Made by a program: the position numbers and the translations under genes | In this document: positions 1 through 6,124 of the stretch, piece by piece | Position numbering within the stretch: the stretch's first letter is position 1 | How the letters are laid out: the number at the start of each line of letters is the position of its first letter | From: Hyphomicrobiaceae bacterium | Lineage (GTDB): Bacteria > Pseudomonadota > Alphaproteobacteria > Rhizobiales > Hyphomicrobiaceae | Reading direction: 5' to 3' | DNA: 11,042 bases | NCBI GenBank assembly: GCA_021775715.1 | Contig: JAJFHI010000234.1 | Location: 1-11,042, forward strand | Notes under the pieces: model-generated | The model's database searches: none | What the model saw: the letters and a program-made list of their open reading frames with translations, nothing else | What the model was told of the DNA's origin: nothing

Positions 1-163
1 TGGCAAGCTGCGTTGCTGCCTCGCCTTTCGGATGCCCTGTCTCCGGTACAACGTGGCTGAATTTGATGACAATTTCGCCAGGATCGCACTTGGCATGGGC
101 CGCTGCCGGCATGCCAAAAGCGCCACAACAGATGGCGGCGATCCAGATTACACGTCGCATCAT
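1..163 (-). CDS. TRAP transporter solute-binding protein, DctP type (5' part only)
   Basis: Only the first 54 codons are present; the gene runs off the left edge. The start is an ATG-ATG pair (158-163) preceded by a GGGAGAG ribosome site. Residues 1-25 look like a Sec signal peptide: two Arg, a hydrophobic core, then AAAHA before the mature KCDPGEIVIKFSHVV. The stretch IKFSHVVPETGHPKGEAA is the classic first beta strand and loop of DctP-family periplasmic binding proteins, which hand organic acids or similar anions to a DctQM membrane pair. The family call rests on this N-terminus alone. The substrate cannot be told, and the dctQ/dctM partners would lie outside the window. It is divergent from the cyclase gene, with 255 bp between them. 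Confidence 0.75.
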   Translation of the reverse strand, partial: MMRRVIWIAAICCGAFGMPAAAHAKCDPGEIVIKFSHVVPETGHPKGEAATQLA

Positions 164-418
164 GTCTCTCTCCCGGTTTCAAACATCGCGTCAGGTCCCA
201 TTTTCCAAGCCGTAGTCACGCTATAGTGGCGTCAGCCTGTCTGCGCGGACTTTTTGTTATGACGGAAATTACCGCGCCCGTACGGCAAACAAAAGTGTGG
301 CATTGAGGCACTTGATGCGGATCAGTCACGAAGGTGCTTTGCGCTTAGGCACGGGCTTTGCCACAATGGCGTTCATTATTCAAAGCAACGGTGTGAACAA
401 CAAATAAGGTCGGATCCC

Positions 419-2590
419 GTGTCAACACGATGGCTGTCTCTTGCACCAGCGGCTCTGGTCATGGTGCTTGCGATTATCTTGCGGCTGGTTGACCCGGCTC
501 CGGTGGCGGATCTCAGGCTGTCGGTGTTTGACAGCTACCTGCGTGCTGCACCGCGTGTTGCAGATCCCGACTATCCTGTCCGCGTTGTCGCCATTGACGA
601 ACCCTCATTGAAGGCGCTTGGCCAATGGCCATGGCCGCGCACGACGGTTGCCAAACTCATCAACCGCCTCAATGCGGCTGGTGCAAAAACAATATCAGTC
701 GATATCATCATGCCAGAGGGAGACCGCTTGTCACCTTTGGCCTTTGCTGAGACATTGCCCGATGCACCGGAATTCCAGTCCTTAAGACAAGCCGCTGCAA
801 AGCTGCCGACAAACGACGCGGCACTTGCCGCGGCAATCAAAGATGCCAATGTCACGCTTGGCTTGGCCGGTGACACGTATCCATCTGGTCCGTTGCCTGC
901 ACGCAAAGCCGGCATTGCAACGGCTGGAGACGACCCACGATATTTCTTGCCCGCCTTCCCCGCTGTTGTGTCGAGCCTGCCCGAACTTGTTGCCGAAGCC
1001 AAAGGCCTTGGTGCGACCAACTGGCTGCCCGAACGCGATCTTGTTGTGCGCCGCGTACCGCTTTTGCTCAATCTCGAAGGCCAGATCTACCCGTCACTCT
1101 CGCTGGAGGCGTTGAGGCTTGCAACGAATGACCCGAGTATCTTTATAAAATCATCTGGTGGCAGCGGGCTGTCTGCGTTCGGGCAAAGCACTGGAATTGA
1201 ATTGATACGCGTTGGTCCACACGTCATTCCCGTCAACAAGACCGGCGAGCTTTGGCTACGCCTAGCTGATGCCGACCCACAACGCAGCCTGTCGGCCCAT
1301 GAGATTTTGGCCGATGATTTCGATCCAAAAACAGTCGCCGGCCATCATATTTTCATTGGTGCGACTGCCGTGGGCCTGTTTGACCTGCGCGCGACAGCGC
1401 TTTCTGATTCCATGCCCGGTGTTGAAATCCACGCCCAGGCGTTGGAGCAAATGTTGTCGGGCGAACATGCGTACCGTCCAGCCTTTGCAACTGGCTATGA
1501 GCTTCTATTTCTGATTGCGGTCGGCATCGGCATCGCGACATTGATCGTGCGAGTCGGCCCAACAGCGGCAGCTGGTGCTGGTGCTGCCGCAATCGCGGCC
1601 GTGGGCTTCGGCTCCTGGCAGGCCTACCAGAATTCAGGATTGCTGTTCGATCCTGTCTACCCGTCAATTGCCCTCATCGCGTTGTACATCACCGGTTCGC
1701 TGTCTCGCTATATCCTCTCAGAACGCGAGCGTGCACAGGTCCGCACGGCTTTTTCCAGTTATGTCGCGCCGTCGCTCGTTGAAGAATTGGCAAACAACCC
1801 CGATAAACTCAAACTTGGTGGCGAGACCCGCGAGGTGACACTACTGTTTGCAGATGTCCGGTCGTTCTCCGGCATTTCTGAAGGGCTGGAGGCCGAGGAG
1901 CTTATCCGCTTCGTCAACCGATTGTTTGAGCCCCTCTCCGACGTCATCCTTGAAGAGCGCGGCACCATCGACAAGTTCATGGGCGATGCAGTGATGGCGT
2001 TCTGGAACGCACCACTGAAAGATCCCGACCACGCTGCTCACGCCTGTCAGGCAGCGCTTAAAATGCAAGCCCGGCTGGCGGAACTCAATGGGGTTTGGGC
2101 CGACGAAGCCGCGCGCGAGAGACGAGCCTTCAAACCTGTTGGCCTCGGCATCGGCCTCAACACCGGCGCCTGCTGTGTCGGCAATATGGGTTCATCGAAG
2201 CGCTTCGACTATTCGGTGATTGGCGATGTCGTCAACGTGGCCTCGCGACTTGAGTCTGAGACGAAAACATTTGCTACACCCATCATTGTTGGCGCCGAAA
2301 CGGCAGCCACCGCAACTGACTTTGCCTTCCTACCGCTTGATAAAATCACGCCACGCGGCAAGTCCGTGCCACAGCAGGTCCATGCTCTTGTCGGCGATGC
2401 TGCGGTCGCTCAGGACGAGAGCTTCAAATCGCTTCACGCAGCCCACACCAAACTCCTGACCGCTGTCTCGGCAGGCAGTGAGATTGAGACAGCCAAAGCA
2501 ATTGCAGACTGTAAACAATTCAATCGGTTCGGCTATGCCAACATCCTGAAGTATTACGAAGCGCGGGTCAGTGGTGCCAGCGTCGAATAA
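419..2590 (+). CDS. CHASE2-domain adenylate/guanylate cyclase (class III)
   Basis: A 723-residue membrane-bound nucleotide cyclase that should make cAMP (or cGMP) in response to an extracytoplasmic signal. Domain order: N-terminal membrane segment (about 7-25); periplasmic CHASE2 domain (about 30-350, with the typical VVAIDEPSLKALGQWPWPR and GAKTISVDII); three membrane segments (about 357-430); a linker with ERAQVRTAFSSYVAP; class III cyclase domain (about 470-660). Catalytic residues are intact: metal-binding D479 (FADV) and D523 (MGDAVMAFW), purine-specifying K519, and transition-state N606 and R610 in VNVASRLE. The second purine-specifying position, Asp or Thr in most enzymes, is S599 (FDYSVIGD), close to class IIIb. 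The start is GTG with AAGG nine bases upstream; the membrane helix follows at once, so a later start is unlikely. It is convergent with the FecR-domain gene. Which nucleotide is made is inferred as cAMP, not shown. Confidence 0.93.
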   Translation: MSTRWLSLAPAALVMVLAIILRLVDPAPVADLRLSVFDSYLRAAPRVADPDYPVRVVAIDEPSLKALGQWPWPRTTVAKLINRLNAAGAKTISVDIIMPEGDRLSPLAFAETLPDAPEFQSLRQAAAKLPTNDAALAAAIKDANVTLGLAGDTYPSGPLPARKAGIATAGDDPRYFLPAFPAVVSSLPELVAEAKGLGATNWLPERDLVVRRVPLLLNLEGQIYPSLSLEALRLATNDPSIFIKSSGGSGLSAFGQSTGIELIRVGPHVIPVNKTGELWLRLADADPQRSLSAHEILADDFDPKTVAGHHIFIGATAVGLFDLRATALSDSMPGVEIHAQALEQMLSGEHAYRPAFATGYELLFLIAVGIGIATLIVRVGPTAAAGAGAAAIAAVGFGSWQAYQNSGLLFDPVYPSIALIALYITGSLSRYILSERERAQVRTAFSSYVAPSLVEELANNPDKLKLGGETREVTLLFADVRSFSGISEGLEAEELIRFVNRLFEPLSDVILEERGTIDKFMGDAVMAFWNAPLKDPDHAAHACQAALKMQARLAELNGVWADEAARERRAFKPVGLGIGLNTGACCVGNMGSSKRFDYSVIGDVVNVASRLESETKTFATPIIVGAETAATATDFAFLPLDKITPRGKSVPQQVHALVGDAAVAQDESFKSLHAAHTKLLTAVSAGSEIETAKAIADCKQFNRFGYANILKYYEARVSGASVE

Positions 2591-2600
2591 AGACGTCCAA

Positions 2601-2631
2601 AGAAAAATGCGGTGACCAGAAGCCACCGCAT
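2601..2631 (-). terminator. Rho-independent terminator of the FecR-domain gene
   Basis: Perfect 8-bp inverted repeat ATGCGGTG (2607-2614) / CACCGCAT (2624-2631) with a 9-base loop. Read on the minus strand, the stem is followed by TTTTTCTTT, the U tract of an intrinsic terminator. On the plus strand no T run follows, so the cyclase transcript, which ends in the same gap, would be helped only weakly. Confidence 0.7.
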
Positions 2632-2697
2632 GTTCCATAAAATTCGCGTCGAGCCAAATCTAAGCGGCGAGATCAGATCATTGCCAGGGTCAAAACC

Positions 2698-3666
2698 CTA
2701 GTAGCACTTGTGACCACGACATGGCTTGGGATGCCTCTTCTTCTTCTTGCTAAGCATTTTTCCAATGGCGATGCCGGCACCAATTGCAATCGCAGCGTTC
2801 AATGCCTTGTTGCCATTGTTGCTTGCCTTCTTGGTCTTTTTCTTTTTCTTCTTTTTGTAGACCTTCTTCACCTGCTTCTTTTTGATCTTTGCGGGCTTAC
2901 GCTTAGCCGTCTTGGTTTTTTTCTTGTATTTCTTTTTGGCTTTTCGTTTCGGCGTCGATTTCTTTCCTGGCTGGTCACCACGAATAATGGCTTCGCGTGT
3001 CAACAACCGAACTGGGTCGATACTTGGCGCATTGACCACAAACGGAAACGCGCTGTTGAAACCAAATATATCTCTGCCCGGCAACGCCGCCCAGCGTGTC
3101 GGCTTGCTGACTTCGCCATCCGGTGTAACGTGAATGATGAGACCCGGCTTATTGAGATTTGAGCAATTGCCACGGTCATTACATGTCGTCACGCCGCCGT
3201 CGAGCAGCAGCAGCCACATCATGCCGTCGTCAGCAACGAAGACATCGAAAATGGTTCCGCGCACGGTAATAGACGCCGACGGAGTACGGATACGATAGGA
3301 TTTCTTGGTCGCAACACCGGTGATGAAGCGGAATGCGCCCTGCACGAGGTTAACAACGATGTCGCCGTTGGACTTTTCGCCATTGTAGACAAATTTATCG
3401 AGTTTCAGCCGGGCGCCGGGCCCCAGCGCCAGCTTCGTGTCGTCGTCAAGCTCAAGTTCGCCGATCGAGGCTGGCCCAACAGCGATAATCTCGTCCTGAT
3501 GGACCATATCGCCTGTCGACAGGTCGCGGCGGTCATTATCAAACTCCGCCCGGACATCATTTTTGATGGCAATCGCGGATCCGATTGGGTCCGTTGGAGC
3601 TGCCGTTGCCAGCGCTGGCAGACCACCAATCGCCAGAAGCAGCGAAATAAATCTCAGAATATGCAT
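2698..3666 (-). CDS. Exported FecR-domain protein with Lys-rich C-terminal tail
   Basis: A 322-residue protein. The start chosen is the ATG at 3664-3666, behind a strong AGGTGGTGG site and at a good Sec signal peptide (1-23, cleavage after ALATAA); an upstream in-frame start at 3789 would add 41 residues that spoil the signal. Residues about 55-160 form a FecR domain: VGPASIGELELDDDTKLALGPG, then RTPSASITVRGTIFDVF (127-143), the family's core motif. This domain usually sits in the periplasm; it is found in iron-signalling anti-sigma factors and also in CHASE2-linked envelope proteins. No anti-sigma helices are present here, so FecR-type iron regulation is not supported. The tail is odd: residues 235-280 are mostly Lys, followed by a Gly/Ala-rich hydrophobic segment (288-304, AIAIGAGIAIG), a KKKK run and two Cys (316, 321). 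The tail may bind a polyanion such as peptidoglycan, LPS or nucleic acid (inference). Confidence 0.85.
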   Translation of the reverse strand: MHILRFISLLLAIGGLPALATAAPTDPIGSAIAIKNDVRAEFDNDRRDLSTGDMVHQDEIIAVGPASIGELELDDDTKLALGPGARLKLDKFVYNGEKSNGDIVVNLVQGAFRFITGVATKKSYRIRTPSASITVRGTIFDVFVADDGMMWLLLLDGGVTTCNDRGNCSNLNKPGLIIHVTPDGEVSKPTRWAALPGRDIFGFNSAFPFVVNAPSIDPVRLLTREAIIRGDQPGKKSTPKRKAKKKYKKKTKTAKRKPAKIKKKQVKKVYKKKKKKKTKKASNNGNKALNAAIAIGAGIAIGKMLSKKKKRHPKPCRGHKCY

Positions 3667-3691
3667 GGTCCACCACCTGAATTCTGCGCAG

Positions 3692-3740
3692 CAGGCAGAC
3701 AAATCCTTAACCATAGAAAGGATTTCGTTGCCTGTTTTTT
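3692..3740. promoter_or_regulatory. Long hairpin in the FecR-domain gene leader, with plus-strand T6
   Basis: Inverted repeat with an outer stem CAGGCA (3692-3697) / TGCCTG (3729-3734), a three-base unmatched step, and an inner stem AAATCCTT (3701-3708) / AAGGATTT (3718-3725) around a 9-base loop. On the plus strand it is followed directly by TTTTTT (3735-3740), the shape of an intrinsic terminator that would stop antisense transcription leaving the fecR-domain gene. On the minus strand the same hairpin falls in the fecR-domain leader, about 25 bases before the start codon and just ahead of its ribosome site. Either role is possible; the structure itself is seen directly. Confidence 0.5.
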
Positions 3741-3824
3741 CCAATTCTTGCAATGCAGGCCCGCACCGCCAGCCTGTATCTATTATCAAAATTAATTGCC
3801 CAGCTGTTCCGTAGGTAACTGAAA

Positions 3825-3853
3825 ATACTATATTTTTCTGATCGACCCGGCAA
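3825..3853 (-). promoter_or_regulatory. Candidate sigma70-type promoter for the FecR-domain gene
   Basis: On the minus strand, TTGCCG (3853-3848) and TAGTAT (3830-3825) are separated by 17 bases, a fair match to -35/-10 elements. It would give a leader of about 150 bases that includes the hairpin at 3692-3734. An overlapping TATAGT at 3832-3827 would have a 15-base spacer. This is pattern matching only. Confidence 0.3.
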
Positions 3854-3965
3854 ACGGCTTCAGTACATACTATAGCCTATAGGCATTAAAATCCGATACT
3901 ACTGCATCAACCACTTTTTTACGAGCATTTGGCTAGAACGTACATGAATCTGAAGACCCTCAGCT

Positions 3966-3983
3966 TGAGACGTGCACGTCTCA
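3966..3983. promoter_or_regulatory. 18-bp perfect palindrome with extra half-site; candidate operator
   Basis: TGAGACGTGCACGTCTCA is a perfect 18-base palindrome. TTGAGAC, its left half with one flanking T (3965-3971), recurs exactly 20 bases on at 3985-3991, so three half-sites lie within 27 bases on about two helical turns. That spacing suits a dimeric regulator with a third contact. It sits 156 bases before the Ala/Lys-rich gene and about 300 bases before the FecR-domain gene. No terminator-type T run follows. The regulator is unknown. Confidence 0.45.
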
Positions 3984-4089
3984 TTTGAGACTGGCCACAG
4001 CCTGAAACGAATAAAATCCAACTATTTTCAGAGTTGTTGCGCAGGGAACAGCGTCGTGGGTCCGGAACAGGCATTGTCAACTCATCGGC

Positions 4090-4131
4090 GAGCAACTGAC
4101 GGAGTTGCTCTTAACAAACCAACTGACGGAG
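4090..4131 (+). promoter_or_regulatory. Leader hairpin and duplicated ribosome-binding block before 4139
   Basis: The 12-base block CAACTGACGGAG occurs twice, at 4093-4104 and 4120-4131. The second copy supplies the GGAG seven bases before the ATG at 4139. The first copy is folded into a perfect hairpin, GAGCAACT (4090-4097) / AGTTGCTC (4103-4110), with its GACGG in the 5-base loop, and no start codon follows it. This could be a decoy or standby ribosome site, or simply a short duplication. Confidence 0.45.
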
Positions 4132-4138
4132 ACATCAA

Positions 4139-4876
4139 ATGTTCAAAAAAGTTCTAGCCCTCACACTCAGCGCGGCAGTGGCTACCGCAGCATTCACATC
4201 CAGCGCACATGCTGGCAAAAGAGGCCTCGCAACTGGCCTCCTGATCGGTGTCGCAGCCGGCGCCCTTCTAGCTGGCGCTGCTTCGAAAAGCAAACATAAA
4301 GCAGCCCGCCGCGCTCAAGCACATCGCATCGCTAAACGCAAAGCCGCAGCACGCAAGGCAGCAGCCCGCAAACGCGCAATCGCAGCAGCCAAGAAAAAAG
4401 CAGCTGCAAAGAAATACGCCGCTGTCGCTGCTGCCAAACGTAAAGCTGCAGCACGCAAGAAAGCTAACATCGTCGCTGCCAAGAAGAAGGCAGCAGCCAA
4501 GCGTTACGCAGCCGCTAAGGCTCAGAAGAAAGCAGCTCAGAAAGACGCTGAAATCGCTAAGCGCCGCCGCAATGAAGCTCGCCGCCTGGCAGCAATCGAC
4601 GCACAACAGAACGACGAAGCTGAAGTTTCAAAAGTTGAAGTTCTTGAAGCAGACGAAACAACAACGTCCACAGTCGAAGTTGCTGAAGTCACACCAACCG
4701 AAGCAGTTGACGGCAAAGCTTCTGACGAAAACGAAGCCGAATTGCCAGCAGTTGAAGTTGAAAACCAGGCAGACGAAGACACAACAGCTAAGAAAGTCAG
4801 CTACACTGGCAACTCAAACACTTGCAAGCGCTTCATCCCATCGGCTGGCATGACCATCACGGTTCCTTGCAACTAA
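4139..4876 (+). CDS. Exported Ala/Lys-rich protein with acidic tail and C-terminal two-Cys motif
   Basis: A 245-residue protein of unknown function. Residues 1-25 are a clear Sec signal peptide ending SSAHA. Next comes a short Gly/Ala-rich hydrophobic stretch (29-48, GLATGLLIGVAAGALLAG). Residues 50-150 are almost wholly Ala, Lys and Arg, histone H1-like, with an approximate 30-residue tandem repeat (81-110 and 111-140, each starting IxAAKKKAAAK and carrying Tyr at position 13). Residues 155-217 turn strongly acidic, and the end (228-245) is TCKRFIPSAGMTITVPCN, whose two Cys could form a disulfide. The GGAG site seven bases upstream fixes the start. Codon choice is skewed to GCA/GCT, GAA and AAG/AAA and lacks rare codons, suggesting high expression. 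The export signal argues against a chromosomal histone-like role; envelope or polyanion binding is the better guess. It has its own terminator and is probably monocistronic. Confidence 0.8.
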   Translation: MFKKVLALTLSAAVATAAFTSSAHAGKRGLATGLLIGVAAGALLAGAASKSKHKAARRAQAHRIAKRKAAARKAAARKRAIAAAKKKAAAKKYAAVAAAKRKAAARKKANIVAAKKKAAAKRYAAAKAQKKAAQKDAEIAKRRRNEARRLAAIDAQQNDEAEVSKVEVLEADETTTSTVEVAEVTPTEAVDGKASDENEAELPAVEVENQADEDTTAKKVSYTGNSNTCKRFIPSAGMTITVPCN

Positions 4877-4953
4877 AGCCAAGAAGTAGCGCATACCAAA
4901 CTAAGACACGACAACGACACGATCGCCGATAGTTATCCGTCACGTCCCGTCAG

Positions 4954-4990
4954 CTGGCCAACCTTTGCAAAAGGGTTGGCCAGTTTTTTC
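4954..4990 (+). terminator. Strong intrinsic terminator after the Ala/Lys-rich gene
   Basis: Stem CTGGCCAACC (4954-4963) / GGTTGGCCAG (4974-4983) extends through T-G, T-A and T-A pairs to a GCAA tetraloop (4967-4970), 13 pairs in all, followed by TTTTTTC (4984-4990). It acts on the plus strand; on the minus strand no T run follows, so it would not obviously end the soxYZ transcript. Confidence 0.88.
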
Positions 4991-5016
4991 TTGTCAGGGC
5001 TACAAATAGGAGAGGT

Positions 5017-5355
5017 TCAGCCTTCGACGGTAATAGACCGGCTGGTGCGATATTCGACGCCCTCGTCATCGATCCAGAGGAACTCGAACGTCCCGCTTCG
5101 CTCCACTTTCGCGGTAAACTGCAAGTAAGGATTGGCCGATACGGCTGGCTCAATGATCGCTGAGAACACGGGCTGGCCTTCGAATGTCGCGCTGAAACTG
5201 TTGATGATCATCCGCGGGATTTTCTCGCCCGTTTTGCGGTCGGTGCGATGGCCCGATTCCATCATGTGGCGCACAAGCGTCTTGATGACGATAATATCGC
5301 CCTTCTTGGCCGTTTCCGGAACCTTCACACGGGGTTTGCTGGATGATGCTGCCAT
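5017..5355 (-). CDS. soxZ: Thiosulfate/sulfur oxidation carrier subunit SoxZ
   Basis: 112 residues, the usual SoxZ length. SoxZ is the partner of SoxY in the periplasmic carrier that holds sulfur intermediates while Sox enzymes act on them. Diagnostic stretches are VKVPETAKKGDIIVIKTLVRH (9-29), HRTDRKTGEKIPRMIINSF (36-54) and a C-terminal immunoglobulin-like half with FEFLWIDDEGVEYRTSRS. There is no signal peptide, which is normal: SoxZ is carried out through the Tat system bound to SoxY. Its ATG lies three bases after the soxY stop (TAA-ACC-ATG), with the ribosome site GGGG inside the end of soxY, so the two are translationally linked. No soxAX, soxB or soxCD follows; the next gene downstream is convergent. 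Confidence 0.96.
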   Translation of the reverse strand: MAASSSKPRVKVPETAKKGDIIVIKTLVRHMMESGHRTDRKTGEKIPRMIINSFSATFEGQPVFSAIIEPAVSANPYLQFTAKVERSGTFEFLWIDDEGVEYRTSRSITVEG

Positions 5356-5358
5356 GGT

Positions 5359-5829
5359 TTAAGCCCCGCATCCGCCGATGGTGACCTTGATGAATTTTTT
5401 GTCGATATAGGTCGTGCCATCGTTCATTTTAGCGACGGCAATCAATGTCTGAGTCCGTGCCAGGCGAATGCGCGTCGTTACCGTTGCCGACCCGCTCATT
5501 GGCGTAAATGCAAGCCGCAATACACCTGGGTCCGGATTAAGGTCCGCAAGAATCAAAACTTCCGCCACGTAATCGTCAACCGTCATCGGGCTATCGACGT
5601 TAACTGTGATTGGGACTGAGAAGCCGTTTTCCTGCAGTTCGGCAACGTTAAGCGCAATCCGACCCGGTTGCGGCGTCGACGAGCCAACAAAGTCAGCCAA
5701 CATCGCAGCTGTCCGGGCAGCCCGCGCTTTGGCCTCTTCCGTTGCAGCAAATACGGGTAGAGAAGCCACGCCCGCGAGCGCGGCCGAGGCCGCCGTCAAT
5801 TCCAGAATCTGCCGACGCGTCAGGTCCAT
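5359..5829 (-). CDS. soxY: Thiosulfate/sulfur oxidation carrier subunit SoxY
   Basis: 156 residues. SoxY carries sulfur intermediates covalently on a cysteine at the end of a flexible C-terminal arm. The N-terminus is a Tat signal (TRRQILELTAASAALAG, cleavage probably after PVFA, about residue 28). The SoxY core is seen in NVAELQENGFSVPITVNVDSPM (61-82) and in MNDGTTYIDKKFIKVTIGG near the end. The arm ends GGCGA, with the carrier Cys at 154; the textbook ending is GGCGG, so the last residue differs. The start ATG has GGATTGGG just upstream, a modest site. It heads a soxYZ operon divergent from the cytochrome/fccB operon, and a candidate promoter lies 68 to 95 bases upstream. Confidence 0.95.
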   Translation of the reverse strand: MDLTRRQILELTAASAALAGVASLPVFAATEEAKARAARTAAMLADFVGSSTPQPGRIALNVAELQENGFSVPITVNVDSPMTVDDYVAEVLILADLNPDPGVLRLAFTPMSGSATVTTRIRLARTQTLIAVAKMNDGTTYIDKKFIKVTIGGCGA

Positions 5830-5896
5830 GCACCCAATCCAAGAAATTATTCGACCGCAAGCCGTCGTCAGCCGTGGCCAACCATTACGAATCCAG

Positions 5897-5924
5897 TCTA
5901 TACCTATCTATAAGTAGGGAGCAA
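5897..5924 (-). promoter_or_regulatory. Candidate promoter for soxYZ
   Basis: On the minus strand, TTGCTC (5924-5919) and TATAGA (5902-5897) are 16 bases apart, a fair -35/-10 pair. The -35 lies in the inverted repeat AGCAA-TG-TTGCT (5920-5931), and CCTA-N8-TAGG (5903-5918) fills the spacer, so one or two regulators could overlap the promoter. The assignment is by pattern only. Confidence 0.35.
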
Positions 5925-6124
5925 TGTTGCTAATTTCTTGACGTCTGCCAGATGTGACCTCATTGCCGCAAGTGACGGTTAACTGCCCCGACACAACGGC
6001 ACTTTGGAAGCGCGTAGGACGGTAAATTGTGCACACAATATCGGCTCTTCAACATTGTACGATTGGTATGCGAGCCACCACACAAGGCAACATTATCGCT
6101 GCACTGCACAGGCCGAAACGAAAG

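Larger units (their letters stand above)
3667..4138. promoter_or_regulatory. Divergent control region between the fecR-domain and Ala/Lys-rich genes
   Basis: These 472 bases hold no credible gene; the short open frames in them lack family signal. The region is AT-richer than its surroundings. It contains, left to right: a long hairpin in the fecR-domain leader (3692-3734), a candidate minus-strand promoter (3825-3853), an 18-bp perfect palindrome (3966-3983) with a further half-site, and a hairpin plus duplicated ribosome-site block just before the plus-strand gene. No convincing plus-strand -35/-10 pair was found. The long leaders suggest post-transcriptional control of one or both genes (inference). 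Confidence 0.55.

Noticed and set aside
298..320. Sigma54-type promoter at TGGCATTGAGGCACTTG before the cyclase gene
   Set aside because: The GG-N10-GC spacing fails; the resemblance is superficial.
571..1071. 166-codon minus-strand open frame inside the cyclase gene
   Set aside because: It lies wholly inside the cyclase's CHASE2 coding region, has low-complexity Ser/Arg/Ala content and no family signal; it is a frame shadow.
2686..2699. Small hairpin AGGGT-CAAA-ACCCT at the FecR-domain gene stop codon
   Set aside because: Only five pairs and no T run; the stronger terminator is at 2601-2631.
2698..3666. Iron-responsive FecR anti-sigma regulator
   Set aside because: The protein has a Sec signal and no cytoplasmic anti-sigma domain, and no ECF sigma gene or TonB receptor is next to it.
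3667..3789. Upstream start of the FecR-domain protein at 3789
   Set aside because: It would add 41 residues ahead of the signal peptide and read through the leader hairpin; the ATG at 3666 has a strong ribosome site.
4044..4085. EcfG-type promoter (GGAAC ... CGTT) before the Ala/Lys-rich gene
   Set aside because: Two GGAACAG copies are present at 4045 and 4064, but neither has CGTT at 16-17 bases downstream.
4379..4558. Possible CRISPR or DNA tandem repeat array
   Set aside because: The repeats are protein-level Ala/Lys codon repeats in one reading frame; the DNA copies are diverged and there are no unique spacers.
4268..4782. Minus-strand open frames opposite the Ala/Lys-rich gene
   Set aside because: They are Cys/Ala/Ser-rich mirror frames of the Ala/Lys codons and have no ribosome site or recognisable domain.
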